A stretch of DNA of 64,000 nucleotides from CAWGLW01 sp963823525 (GCA_963823525.1 CAWGLW010000006.1:124001-188000), one strand, 5' to 3'. Counted from the first letter of the stretch, positions 8,307 through 17,234 are shown. Translations and numbers: made by a program. The notes: generated by a model from the letters alone, not told the origin.

Positions 8307-9287
8307 TTACGCGGCGGGTTGCTGGCCTTCCGGCCAGACCGTGAACTTGTCGAACTCTGCCTCGAGTCCGCCGCGAATCGATTCCGGTGTGCGCTGCAGA
8401 TTCGCCCGCCGTACATCTTCGTAGCAGGGAACCGCCGGATTGCGGTAAAGGATGCCGACCGGGATCGGATCCTCGCCGGAGGCAATCTCGCGTGCACGGT
8501 CGATGTCGGACGGATCGTGGTACAGCTGGTTGCGGTACAGGCGGCTGAGCGTTGCGCTGGGCTGCACACCGTCCTCGTGCGTCAGCAGCAGCGATTTCTG
8601 CGGGTCATTGAGCCACGCGTCGAACATCTTTGGCAGGAATTCCGGACAGCGCTGAATGATCCGCACGAATGAGAAGCCCTTGTGGTGAAAAGCCGCCGAG
8701 ATGATCTGGTAGAGCATCTCCGGAATCCAGTCCACCGCCTGGGCGACGAATGAAACGTTCTGCACACCGAGCGTGACGGTCAACGGGTTGAGCGCCTCCA
8801 GGTAAGCACCGCGCGGCGTCGTGTTGCTGCGCGTACCGATCGGCGTGGTCGGTGAAGCCTGCTTCTTGGTCAGTCCGTAGATATGATTATCGTGCAGCAA
8901 CATCGTCATGTTCATGTTGTAACGAATGGCGTAGATCCAGTGTGCGGCGCCAATGCTGCAGTTATCACCGTCACCGGTATTGACGAACACGTGCAGGTCC
9001 GGACGCGCCATCTTGATGCCCTCGGCAATCGGCAGCGCGCGTCCGTGGATGCCGTGGAAACCGTAGGTCTTCATGTAATGCGGAAAGCGGCTCGAGCAGC
9101 CGATACCGGATACGAACACCGTCTTCTCCGGCCGCAGGTCTTCGTCGCGGCACAGCCGCTGCACAGCGGCGAGGATCGCGTTGTCGCCGCAGCCATTACA
9201 CCAGCGCGGCACACCAACCTGGTAGTCCTCCAGGGCGTGGTGGTCCTCGTACATTCGTACGAGAGAATGAGTCGCGTTGCTGGTCAT
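8307..9287 (-). CDS. korB: 2-oxoacid:ferredoxin oxidoreductase beta subunit (KorB type)
   Basis: Thiamine-diphosphate subunit of a CoA-acylating 2-oxoacid:ferredoxin oxidoreductase; with KorA it turns a 2-oxoacid and CoA into acyl-CoA, CO2 and reduced ferredoxin. Visible: the cluster motif WCNGCGDNAIL near residue 30 with a further Cys in SGIGCSSRFPHY, and the ThDP/Mg motif GDGDN (about residue 104) followed by NHIYGLTKKQASPTTPIG. The two-subunit layout and sequence type fit 2-oxoglutarate rather than pyruvate, but the substrate is inferred. The start overlaps the korA stop by four bases. Confidence 0.9.
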   Translation of the reverse strand: MTSNATHSLVRMYEDHHALEDYQVGVPRWCNGCGDNAILAAVQRLCRDEDLRPEKTVFVSGIGCSSRFPHYMKTYGFHGIHGRALPIAEGIKMARPDLHVFVNTGDGDNCSIGAAHWIYAIRYNMNMTMLLHDNHIYGLTKKQASPTTPIGTRSNTTPRGAYLEALNPLTVTLGVQNVSFVAQAVDWIPEMLYQIISAAFHHKGFSFVRIIQRCPEFLPKMFDAWLNDPQKSLLLTHEDGVQPSATLSRLYRNQLYHDPSDIDRAREIASGEDPIPVGILYRNPAVPCYEDVRRANLQRTPESIRGGLEAEFDKFTVWPEGQQPAA

Positions 9288-11206
9288 GCCTTGTCACCTC
9301 GCCCGTCGTTGAGTCTCGCCTTGACTTCGCGGCAAATCGTACGCGGCTTCAGCGGCCGGCCGCGAGACTCGCTCCAGCAGTCAATATCGATCAGGAATCG
9401 CGCCCGCAGCATCCAGGCAAGTGCCGAGTAGCGCCTGTTATCTGCGTCGATGATCTCGTCCTCAATGCGATCCGACCAGTTGTTCTCGATCGTCATCACG
9501 TGACTGAAACGCCGCATGATTTCACCGATTCCGGAGGGCATCGGCTGCAGGAACGTCAGGTGCAACGAGGAGACGCGACAGCCTTCGGCACGCAGCAGCG
9601 TGACGGACTCCTCAATCGCGCCGCGGCTGCTGCCCCAGCCGACCAGCAGCAGGTCACCCTCCGAATCACCGAACACTTCAGGCGTCGCCAGCGTCTTCTG
9701 CAGCGCCGCGAGCTTCAGGCTGCGGTGGCGAAGGCCCTCCTCGTTGGTGGCGGGGTCGTAGGCGACGCGGCTCGAGCGGTCATGCGCAAGACCGGTCACC
9801 GTGTGCATGCCATTGGGCTGCCCGGGCATGAAGCGCTGGAACAGGCCGGTCTGATTGTCCCAGTCATAGGGCTTTGCATCCGTGGCTACCGGGCTCTGGT
9901 CGATCGGTGGCGCCAGCCACTCCTCGCTGAAGACCGGTCGCGGGAAAGGTGTCTGCGCGGTCGCCAGCGCCGAGTCCGAGAGCACCACGACGACCATGTT
10001 GAAGGTCTCGGCAATCTTGCGTGCAGTGATCACCGAGTAGAAGCAATCCTCGATGCCGGACGGTGCCATCACGACCTTCGGTGCGTCGCCGTGACTGCCG
10101 TAGCAGACGGTCAACAGGTCGCCCTGCTCTGCCTTCGTCGGCTGTCCGGTGCTCGGCCCGCCACGCTGCACGTTGATGATGACCATCGGGATCTCGGCCA
10201 TTACCGCCAGGCCAATCGCTTCCTGCTTCAGCGAATAGCCGGGACCCGAGGTCACCGTTACCGCGCACTTTCCGGCATAGGAGGCGCCGAGCGTGAACGT
10301 CGCCGCGGCGATCTCGTCTTCGGCCTGGTGCACCAGCCCGCCGACGCGCCCGAACACATCGCTCAGGTAGTGCGACACCGACGTCGCCGGGGTGATCGGA
10401 TACATCGCGCAGATTTCCATTCCGGAGGCCAGCACGCCGAGCGCGAGCGCCGTGTTGCCGTTCACGACGACCTGCGGTTCGCTGGCCTTGACGGCCGGGA
10501 GCCGGAACTTGAAATCGAGGTTCTCTTCGGCCCAGGCAAAACCCGCCTCGAGCAATTGCTGGTTCGCGGCGATGACCTTGTCGCTCTTCTTCTTGAGTGC
10601 AAACGCCACCTGCTCTCGCCCGAGTTCCAGATCGAGACTGTAGATGCTGCAGAGCATCCCGAGTGCAAACATGTTCTTGCCCTTACGGGCATCGGAGACG
10701 ATTTTCAGGCACTCGCGCTCCATCGGGATCTCGAGCACCCGGTAGCCGTCGTCGCGCAGTTTCCCGACCGTCTCGGCATACATCCGCCGGATCCCCTCAT
10801 CCCGGTGCTCGCGCCACATCTCTTCGAGCAGAATCAGGCACCCGGGCTTGAGTTCACCATCGCGCACGCGGCCGATCAGCACTTGCTCGTTGAATGCGAC
10901 GACGAGGTCTGCCTCATCGCCGCCGTTCGTGATCGCCTGGGCGCCGAGCCGGATCCGGTTGCCGCTGGCGCCGGCCACGCTGCGAGCCGGCGGCTGAATT
11001 TCCGCCGGGATGATCTCTACGGTCCACACACCGTTGCCCATACGGGCCGCTATTGCGCCGAGTGACTGACCGCAGCGCTGCGCGCCCTCGCCCGAATCAC
11101 TGACGATCTCGACGATCTGTTCATCCAGGTTGACGACCTCCTTCACGGAGGCCGGCGCACGGGAGCTTTCCTCCGCGGTGACATCGGCTGCTCGAGTGGC
11201 GTTCAT
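9284..11206 (-). CDS. korA: 2-oxoacid:ferredoxin oxidoreductase alpha subunit with fused gamma domain (KorA type)
   Basis: Partner of KorB. The first ~200 residues form the gamma domain (GEGAQRCGQSLGAIAARMG at about 39-57), which contacts CoA and the cofactor; the rest is the alpha domain with the conserved MYPITPATSVSHYLS and the GPGYSLKQEAIGLAVMAEIP segment. At 640 residues it has the usual gamma-alpha fusion length. No ferredoxin-like delta domain is present, so electrons must leave through KorB to an external ferredoxin, most simply the one in the gene after korB. It lies 33 bases after nfnB. Confidence 0.9.
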   Translation of the reverse strand: MNATRAADVTAEESSRAPASVKEVVNLDEQIVEIVSDSGEGAQRCGQSLGAIAARMGNGVWTVEIIPAEIQPPARSVAGASGNRIRLGAQAITNGGDEADLVVAFNEQVLIGRVRDGELKPGCLILLEEMWREHRDEGIRRMYAETVGKLRDDGYRVLEIPMERECLKIVSDARKGKNMFALGMLCSIYSLDLELGREQVAFALKKKSDKVIAANQQLLEAGFAWAEENLDFKFRLPAVKASEPQVVVNGNTALALGVLASGMEICAMYPITPATSVSHYLSDVFGRVGGLVHQAEDEIAAATFTLGASYAGKCAVTVTSGPGYSLKQEAIGLAVMAEIPMVIINVQRGGPSTGQPTKAEQGDLLTVCYGSHGDAPKVVMAPSGIEDCFYSVITARKIAETFNMVVVVLSDSALATAQTPFPRPVFSEEWLAPPIDQSPVATDAKPYDWDNQTGLFQRFMPGQPNGMHTVTGLAHDRSSRVAYDPATNEEGLRHRSLKLAALQKTLATPEVFGDSEGDLLLVGWGSSRGAIEESVTLLRAEGCRVSSLHLTFLQPMPSGIGEIMRRFSHVMTIENNWSDRIEDEIIDADNRRYSALAWMLRARFLIDIDCWSESRGRPLKPRTICREVKARLNDGRGDKA

Positions 11207-11239
11207 GATTCGTTGGGGGCCTCGGCTCAGTTTGCTTGA

Positions 11240-12778
11240 TCAGGAAGCGGGAGAATTCTCTGTCAGCGTGACCGGGACGCGCACCAGCACGTAGTCATGT
11301 ACCTGCGGGTCGAGCCCGAACAGCCTGTCATCTGTTGTCGACTCCGTCTCGGCACAGGCTTCCACGGTGTCGCGCAGACCGAGCCATTGCTTCATGCTGC
11401 GGGCCGCCCGCCGGCCAGCGCCCATGGCTTCTATCACGGTAGCCGCCCCGGTGACGATGTCACCGCCGGCATACACACCGGCAATCGATGTCGCGAGATT
11501 TTCATCCGTTTCGATATAACCGCGCCGGTTGAGTCGCAGGGCGCTGGTCTGTCCGAGGATGGGGTTCGCGTTCGTGCCGATCGCATACACGATCAGGTCG
11601 GCCTCGAACTCGAACTCGCTGTCGGGCACGGGGACGGGCCTGCGCCGACCGGACTCGTCGGGCTCGCCGAGTTCCATGCGAATGCAGCGCATGCCGCGCA
11701 CGTTATTCTTGCCGTCGTCGAGAATCTCCACCGGGTTGGTCAGCCAGTGGAACTCGATGCCCTCTTCTTCAGCGTGGTGGATTTCCTCGGCGCGCGCCGG
11801 CGCTTCCTGGCGGCTGCGGCGGTAAATGCAGTGGACTTTTTCGGCGCCAAGGCGCAGCGATACGCGCATCGCATCCATCGCCGTGTTGCCCGAGCCGATC
11901 ACCGCGACGTTGCGACTTGGCGGCAGCGGTGTGTCGAAATGCGCCGGGTCGCGGCCGTGCATCAGGTTGCAGCGGGTCAGCAGTTCGTTGGCGGAGAGCA
12001 CGCCGTTGAGCGACTCGCCAGGGATGCCCATGAAGCTCGGGTAGCCCGCGCCGGTGCCAATGAACACCGCATGGAATCCCATCTCCTCGATCATCTGCTC
12101 GATCGTGAACAGGCGCCCGACCAGCGTGTTGCACTCGAAACGGATGCCCAGCTGGACCAGCTTGCTTAGTTCCGCATCGACCACTTCATTCGGCAGGCGA
12201 AAGTCCGGTATGCCGTACTTCAGCACGCCACCGGCCTCGTGGAACGCTTCGAACACCGTGACCTCGCAGCCGGCCTTCGCCATGTCCGCCGCGCAGGCCA
12301 TACCGGCAGGTCCGGAGCCCACGATGCCGACCTTGTAGCCGCTCGATTCGATGTAAGGCACGTTACTCCAGCCTTCCTGGATCGCCATGTCGCCGATGAA
12401 GCGCTCCAGTCGCCCGATTGCCACGGGCTCGAGCGAGTCACCCACCGTGCACACGCCTTCGCACTGGTTTTCCTGCGGGCAGACCCGGCCGCAGACGGCC
12501 GGCAGCAGGTTCGTGTCGGTAATGACATCGTAGGCGCCGTGGTAGTTCTTCTCACCGATCTTCTGGATGAAGCCGGGGATATTGATACCCACCGGACAGC
12601 CCCGTACGCAGGGTTCGTCGGGGCACATCAGGCAGCGCTCCGCTTCGCGTAAGGCGTCCTCCAGCAGGTAGCCACGGTTGACCTCGAGGAAGTTCTTCGC
12701 GCGCGCCGCCGGATCCTGCTCGTGGGCCGGCGTGCGTTGCTGGGGAATCGTGCGGATCGTACGTTTCTTGGCTGCCAT
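11240..12778 (-). CDS. nfnB: GltD-like flavoprotein, large subunit of NADH-dependent ferredoxin:NADP+ oxidoreductase (NfnB type)
   Basis: FAD protein of the glutamate-synthase small-subunit family. The N-terminal part holds two cluster motifs (CLMCPDEPCVRGCP and CGRVCPQENQCEGVC), then the FAD fold GIVGSGPAGMACAADMA and the NADP fold VIGSGNTAMDAMRVSLRLGA, with a C-terminal YAIGTN/GGDIVTGAATVIEAMGAGRRAA region. No glutamate-synthase large subunit is near; instead the FNR-like NfnA partner is directly upstream (51 bases). That pairing is what distinguishes electron-bifurcating NfnAB from GltBD. In NfnAB this subunit binds NADPH and the bifurcating flavin. The bifurcating role is inferred from gene pairing. 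Confidence 0.82.
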   Translation of the reverse strand: MAAKKRTIRTIPQQRTPAHEQDPAARAKNFLEVNRGYLLEDALREAERCLMCPDEPCVRGCPVGINIPGFIQKIGEKNYHGAYDVITDTNLLPAVCGRVCPQENQCEGVCTVGDSLEPVAIGRLERFIGDMAIQEGWSNVPYIESSGYKVGIVGSGPAGMACAADMAKAGCEVTVFEAFHEAGGVLKYGIPDFRLPNEVVDAELSKLVQLGIRFECNTLVGRLFTIEQMIEEMGFHAVFIGTGAGYPSFMGIPGESLNGVLSANELLTRCNLMHGRDPAHFDTPLPPSRNVAVIGSGNTAMDAMRVSLRLGAEKVHCIYRRSRQEAPARAEEIHHAEEEGIEFHWLTNPVEILDDGKNNVRGMRCIRMELGEPDESGRRRPVPVPDSEFEFEADLIVYAIGTNANPILGQTSALRLNRRGYIETDENLATSIAGVYAGGDIVTGAATVIEAMGAGRRAARSMKQWLGLRDTVEACAETESTTDDRLFGLDPQVHDYVLVRVPVTLTENSPAS

Positions 12779-12829
12779 GGTGATTTTGCAGGGTCAGTGC
12801 ATGTGTGAGTCAGATACCGGGCCTGAAGT

Positions 12830-13735
12830 TCAACCGCCGCCTTTTTCCTCCGCGGATGCGGCGACGAATTCGTCGCGCATCCGGCAATTCTCCTCGAAAC
12901 GGGCCACGGCCTGCTGCTCGGTTTCCTTGTAGCGCCCGAGGCGTGACATCAGGTCCTCGAAATCGACCTGGTGGCCATCGAAGTCCGGTCCATCCACGCA
13001 GGCGAACTTGATGCCGTCGCCCAGCTTCACGCGACAGCCGCCGCACATGCCGGTGCCGTCGACCATCACGGGGTTCAGGCTGACCATCGTCTTGATGCCG
13101 TGCGGCCGCGTTGCCTCGGCGCAACCCTTCATCATGATCGGCGGACCGATCGCGACGCACTCATCGATATCCGGGTGCTTCTCTATCGCCTGGCGGATAC
13201 CCTCGGTCACCAGGCCATGGATGCCCGCCGACCCGTCGTCCGTGCAGACGATCAATTCGTCACAGACGGCACGGAACTTGTCTTCCCAGAACATCAGCTC
13301 GCGGCTGCGAAAACCAACCACGCCGATCACGTAGGCTCCGCTTTCTTTGAAACCCCGTGCCTGCGGGTAAATTGGCGCCACCCCGAGCCCACCGCCGACG
13401 CAAAGCACCTTTTTCGCGTGGCCGATCTGGCTGGGAATGCCCATGGGCCCGACCAGCGCATGCAGGTGCGTCCCGACGCGGCAGCTGTCGCGCATCTCGT
13501 TGGTCGTCTTGCCGACGGCCTGGATCACCAGCGTGATCGTGCCCCGCTCGCGATCGAAGTCTGCGATCGTCAAGGGTATCCGCTCGCCCTCCGGGTGGGA
13601 CATTACGATCACGAATTGCCCCGGCCGCGCCGCGCGCGCCATGCGCGGGTGACGCACCTCGAGCAGATAGGTGACAGGCGAGAAGTCCTCGCGCGAGACG
13701 ATCTCGTACTCGCGGGGCTCAGATTCCGAAGACAT
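12830..13735 (-). CDS. nfnA: FNR-like flavoprotein, small subunit of NADH-dependent ferredoxin:NADP+ oxidoreductase (NfnA type)
   Basis: Ferredoxin-reductase-fold FAD/NAD-binding protein related to the PyrK electron-transfer subunit. The FAD domain fills the first ~100 residues (FSPVTYLLEVRHPRMA, PLTIADFD), the nucleotide domain follows (CVGGGLGVAPIYPQA), and the C-terminal [2Fe-2S] site appears as MVDGTGMCGGCRV with a later FACVDGP; the Asp-plus-three-Cys arrangement is typical of NfnA. The ATG at 13735 was chosen because upstream sequence in the same frame has no coding character. It is the first gene of the long minus-strand block. Confidence 0.82.
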   Translation of the reverse strand: MSSESEPREYEIVSREDFSPVTYLLEVRHPRMARAARPGQFVIVMSHPEGERIPLTIADFDRERGTITLVIQAVGKTTNEMRDSCRVGTHLHALVGPMGIPSQIGHAKKVLCVGGGLGVAPIYPQARGFKESGAYVIGVVGFRSRELMFWEDKFRAVCDELIVCTDDGSAGIHGLVTEGIRQAIEKHPDIDECVAIGPPIMMKGCAEATRPHGIKTMVSLNPVMVDGTGMCGGCRVKLGDGIKFACVDGPDFDGHQVDFEDLMSRLGRYKETEQQAVARFEENCRMRDEFVAASAEEKGGG

Positions 13736-14095
13736 GGTTAACCATCCTCCCACTGAAAACGACACCGGCGCGCCGTCGAGCCAGAGTCCCAGGTACGCTA
13801 TTACCGCGGCGCCCGGGCGCCGTATATCGCGGTTTACCGATGGATTCGACCAATGGACCGAAGGGTTGCCGGGATCCTTCGAGTCTGCGTGGGCTCGGGG
13901 CCCCGGAGAGAAACCAGGACACGACGGCCGGCACCGCCGCAATCCCGGGCTGATCGGGCGTCGCCCGCAAGCCAGTCTCGCCCGACCAGGCACTGCCTGG
14001 CTGCGCAACGCGCCGCATCCGGATTGGATGATGAAACTGTGAGCCAAAGCGGTCCATAATCGGATGAAGAACAGTGATTCCGGGGGGAATGCACC
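13736..14095. promoter_or_regulatory. Divergent intergenic region between nfnA and a small plus-strand gene
   Basis: These 360 bases separate the start of the minus-strand nfn-kor-nuo block from plus-strand small genes, so promoters for both directions should be here. I do not see a convincing -35/-10 pair or operator. The plus-strand gene is preceded by a GGGGGG-containing ribosome-binding sequence close to its ATG. Confidence 0.35.
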
Positions 14096-14323
14096 ATGGA
14101 CACAGTCAGTGAAGCCCTGCGGCTGCTCAAGCGAGAGGCGGAAATACGGCAAGGTCTGCGCCAGTCCGGCAGCAACAGTGTACTTAGCGAACGCGAACTC
14201 TACCTGATCCAACGAAAGCTGCAGCGACTCCCTGCCGCCGTGCAGGCGATCTCGTTCACCGCCGCCGAACTGCATCGGCCAGTGAATGAACTATCCGTAT
14301 CGGATGTCAAAGAGTGCCGCTAG
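14096..14323 (+). CDS. Small hypothetical protein, 75 residues
   Basis: Not recognised. It is a charged, helix-prone protein (LLKREAEIRQGLRQ, ELYLIQRKLQRLP) without signal peptide or membrane segment. The ATG follows a purine-rich GGGGGGAA sequence at good spacing. Its end overlaps the possible GTG start of the next gene by ten bases, suggesting the two are a small operon transcribed away from nfnA. Confidence 0.55.
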   Translation: MDTVSEALRLLKREAEIRQGLRQSGSNSVLSERELYLIQRKLQRLPAAVQAISFTAAELHRPVNELSVSDVKECR

Positions 14324-14364
14324 CGAAGAGATTGACTGAATTGCCAGGTAAACAGCGCGCGAGC

Positions 14365-14571
14365 ATGGTCGTCCTGTCCTCCGTGCTGCGTTGTCCGCAC
14401 TGCGGGTTCTCCCGACAGGAAACGATGCCCACCGATGCCTGCCAGTGGTTCTATGAGTGCCACCACTGCCATGAAATATTGCGCCCCAGGCCGGGCGATT
14501 GTTGCGTTTTCTGCTCGTTCGGATCGGTGAAGTGCCCTCCCGTGCAGGAACAACGCGATTGCTGCAGCTGA
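14365..14571 (+). CDS. GDCCVxC domain-containing small protein
   Basis: Short Cys-rich protein with two CxxC pairs (CPHC, CHHC) and the family-defining GDCCVFCSFGSVKCPP near the C-terminus; probably binds zinc or another metal. Members are found in many proteobacteria, often near mercury or redox genes, but the role is unknown. The ATG at 14365 gives 68 residues; an in-frame GTG at 14314 that overlaps the previous gene would give 85 and may be the true start if the genes are coupled. Confidence 0.72.
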   Translation: MVVLSSVLRCPHCGFSRQETMPTDACQWFYECHHCHEILRPRPGDCCVFCSFGSVKCPPVQEQRDCCS

Positions 14572-14578
14572 TCGTCGG

Positions 14579-15361
14579 CTACTTCGCGTAACGACGGAAA
14601 TCGGGCTTTCGCTTCTCCTTGAAAGCGTTCACACCCTCGCGCGATTCATCGCTGTCATAGTAGAGCTTCAGCGCGTACAAGCCCATACCCGCGATGCCAG
14701 CCTGGTGGGCGGTGTCCATGTTGAACGAGCGCTTGGCGATGGCAAGCGCCGTCGGACTCTTCTCCATGATTTCCTCACACCACTTCTGCACCTCGGCGTC
14801 GAGCTGATCGGGCGGCACCACGGCGTTGACCAGGCCCATGGCCAGCGCCTCGGCGGCGGTGTAACGACGGCACAGGTACCACATCTCACGCGCTTTCTTC
14901 TCACCCACCACGCGGGCCAGCAACGCCGTGCCGTACCCGGGATCGACTGAACCCATCTTTGGCCCGACCTGACCGAACACGGCCTTTTCAGAGGCAATCG
15001 TCAGGTCGCAGATCGTGCACAGCACATTGCCGCCACCGATTGCATAGCCCTGAACGCGAGCAATCACGGGCTTTGGCACGTCGCGGATGGCCGTGTGCAA
15101 CTCTTCGACGGGCAGGCCGATTGTGCCGCGGCCGTCATACTGCCCCTCATGCGCCGACTGGTCGCCACCCGTGCAGAAAGCGCGCTCGCCGGCACCGGCC
15201 AGGACGATGGCGCCGATTTCGCGCGCGTAGCCAGCCCGGCCGAGCGCGTGGATCAGTTCATCGCAGGTGCGGCCGCGAAAGGCATTCATTTTCTCGGGAC
15301 GATTGATGGTGATCCAGGCCGCACCATCGCGCACCTCGTACAGGATGTCCTCGTAGTTCAT
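14579..15361 (-). CDS. badI: 2-ketocyclohexane-1-carboxyl-CoA hydrolase (BadI)
   Basis: Crotonase-family enzyme that opens the alicyclic ring of 2-ketocyclohexanecarboxyl-CoA hydrolytically to pimelyl-CoA. The sequence closely follows Rhodopseudomonas BadI as I remember it, including NRPEKMNAFRG, FCTGGDQSAHEGQYDGRG, the oxyanion-hole region VQGYAIGGGNVL, FGQVGPKMGSVDPGYG and the C-terminal AKRSFNMDTAHQAGIAGMG. At 260 residues it has the family length. MenB (naphthoate synthase) shares much of this pattern, but no other menaquinone gene is near and BadH is the next gene upstream (32 bases), which supports BadI. Confidence 0.85.
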   Translation of the reverse strand: MNYEDILYEVRDGAAWITINRPEKMNAFRGRTCDELIHALGRAGYAREIGAIVLAGAGERAFCTGGDQSAHEGQYDGRGTIGLPVEELHTAIRDVPKPVIARVQGYAIGGGNVLCTICDLTIASEKAVFGQVGPKMGSVDPGYGTALLARVVGEKKAREMWYLCRRYTAAEALAMGLVNAVVPPDQLDAEVQKWCEEIMEKSPTALAIAKRSFNMDTAHQAGIAGMGLYALKLYYDSDESREGVNAFKEKRKPDFRRYAK

Positions 15362-15393
15362 GGTCGGTTGCGCCTGTTCCAGGGGTAAAAATA

Positions 15394-16161
15394 TCAGCCG
15401 TTCATCGTCAGGCCGCCGGACACACTGAGCACCTGGCCCGTGATGTAGGCAGCATCGTCACTGGCCAGAAAGACAATTGCACCGGGCAGGTCTTCGGGCT
15501 GGCCGATGCGGCCCATGGGAATCGAGCGCTCGAAGGCCTGCACGAGTTTCTCGGGGTTGCTCGCGCCACGCTTGAAATCGGCGAACAGCGCCGTGTCCGT
15601 CGGCCCCGGGCAGACCACGTTCACCGTGATCCCGTGCCGGGCGTGTTCGCGCGCAATGGTTTTCGAGAACGCCACCAGCCCGCCCTTGCAGGCCGCATAG
15701 ACGGCCTCGCCCGAGGAACCCACGCGCGCCGCATCGGAGGCGATATTGACGATCCGGCCGGCCCGGCGCCGGGCCATGCCCGGCAGGATCGCATGATGCA
15801 TGTGCAGCGCACCGACGAGGTTGATCGCGATGAGTCGCTGCCAATGCGCGGGCTCGGATTCGGCGAACGGCCCGAAGATGTCCCAGCCCGCATTGTTGAC
15901 CAGCACGTCGATGTCGCCAAATTCTCGATGGGTGGCCGCCACCGCAAGATCAACGCTCGCTCGATCGGTAATGTCACAGTGAACCGCCAGCGCTCGCTCG
16001 CCCGCTGCGGCGATCGCCTCGGCCACCCGCTCGGCAGCGCCGAGATCGCGGTCCAGCACCGCAACACGGGCGCCGTACCCGGCAAACCGCAGGCAGGTCG
16101 CGCCTCCGATGCCTCCGCCACCACCCGTCACAATGACCGTTTTGTCCTGCAGGCCGCGCAT
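15394..16161 (-). CDS. badH: 2-hydroxycyclohexanecarboxyl-CoA dehydrogenase (BadH), SDR family
   Basis: Short-chain dehydrogenase that oxidises 2-hydroxycyclohexanecarboxyl-CoA with NAD+, the step before BadI. Visible: cofactor motif TGGGGGIGGATC, NNAGWDIFGPF, catalytic Ser in IASDAARVGSSGEAVY with YAACK, and VCPGPTDTALFADF. NNAGWDIF and the ending GQVLSVSGGLTMNG match BadH specifically rather than generic SDRs. The ATG is preceded by GGAGG at good spacing. It is followed directly by badI, so the two probably form an operon. AliA, AliB and BadK, which would complete the route, are not in the window. Confidence 0.84.
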   Translation of the reverse strand: MRGLQDKTVIVTGGGGGIGGATCLRFAGYGARVAVLDRDLGAAERVAEAIAAAGERALAVHCDITDRASVDLAVAATHREFGDIDVLVNNAGWDIFGPFAESEPAHWQRLIAINLVGALHMHHAILPGMARRRAGRIVNIASDAARVGSSGEAVYAACKGGLVAFSKTIAREHARHGITVNVVCPGPTDTALFADFKRGASNPEKLVQAFERSIPMGRIGQPEDLPGAIVFLASDDAAYITGQVLSVSGGLTMNG

Positions 16162-16337
16162 CCGATCCTCCGCCGGAAAACTATCGACGATCCGGGACAA
16201 TAACAACAGGCCCGGCCGAAAACACGCGACCGGTGTGAGCCAATGCTCAGCGGCCACATTGAATGCGGGACGACGGCTTCGGCGTGGAGACCCGCGCCCG
16301 CTCGCAGGCGCAGCGGCAGGCCGTAAACAGGGGCACA

Positions 16338-17234
16338 ATGCGCAGCATGAACGACTTGAAAGAGCCCGCGTCCGATCGTGGTCTTCCGGGTCGCGTATTG
16401 ATCCTGACCGTGTTGACGATGACGGCGTTTGCGGCCAACTCGATCCTGTGCCGCCTCGCGCTTCGAACGACCGGGATCGATCCGGCGACTTTCACGCTGA
16501 TCCGGCTCGTCGCCGGTGCAGCGACTCTGTGGCTGATCGTCAGGGTGCGCCGGGGCGGCGATAGACACGCGGGTAGCTGGCGATCCGCATTCAGCCTGTT
16601 CGTCTATGCAGCGGCGTTCTCCTTCGCTTACGTCTCGCTGAGCGCAGGGACCGGCGCCTTGATCCTGTTCGGCGCCGTACAGGCAACCATGATCCTCTAT
16701 GGCCTGCTTCGCGGCGAGCGGCTCACGCCGCCGCAGGCGGCCGGTCTCGCACTTGCCCTGAGTGGCCTGGCGGCGCTGTTACTGCCGGGTGTCACGGCGC
16801 CTGACTGGGTCGGAGCGGCGCTGATGACCGCGGCGGGTGTCGCCTGGGGCGCTTATTCCCTCATGGGACGCGGCAAGACCCGACCGATCGAGACGACCGC
16901 CGGCAATTTTCTCAGGGCATCGGTATTCGCCGTGCTGCTCAGCCTCTTATCACTCGGCCGGTTCGACTGGGATCCGGCAGGTGCCGTTTTTGCCATTCTT
17001 TCGGGTGCCCTGGCCTCTGCTCTGGGCTACGCGATCTGGTATACGGTCCTGCCTGCGCTGCGGGCGACGCAGGCCGCCACGGTGCAGTTGAGCGTGCCTG
17101 TCATTGCCGCGATCGGCGGTGTGCTGTTGCTCGGCGAGCAACTGTCACTGCGTCTGGTCGTGTGCTCGCTGGCAATCCTCGGCGGAATCGCCCTCGTGCT
17201 CCACGCCCGGCCACCGGGCCGGCGAGCGGGATAA
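16338..17234 (+). CDS. DMT-family (EamA) membrane transporter
   Basis: Ten predicted membrane helices arranged as two EamA halves of about 145 residues each, with RLALRTTGIDPATFTLIRL in the first and the conserved ALGYAIWYTVLPALRATQAATVQLSVPVIAAIGG in the second. Family members move amino acids, nucleotides or other metabolites; the substrate cannot be told. It is divergent from badH with a 176-base gap and so probably has its own promoter. Confidence 0.82.
   Translation: MRSMNDLKEPASDRGLPGRVLILTVLTMTAFAANSILCRLALRTTGIDPATFTLIRLVAGAATLWLIVRVRRGGDRHAGSWRSAFSLFVYAAAFSFAYVSLSAGTGALILFGAVQATMILYGLLRGERLTPPQAAGLALALSGLAALLLPGVTAPDWVGAALMTAAGVAWGAYSLMGRGKTRPIETTAGNFLRASVFAVLLSLLSLGRFDWDPAGAVFAILSGALASALGYAIWYTVLPALRATQAATVQLSVPVIAAIGGVLLLGEQLSLRLVVCSLAILGGIALVLHARPPGRRAG

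Noticed and set aside
11240..12778. Glutamate synthase small subunit (gltD)
   Set aside because: The family is the same, but there is no gltB and the FNR-like partner is adjacent, so NfnB is the better reading.
14579..15361. 1,4-dihydroxy-2-naphthoyl-CoA synthase (menB)
   Set aside because: Shares several motifs, but details and the adjacent badH favour BadI, and no menaquinone gene is near.
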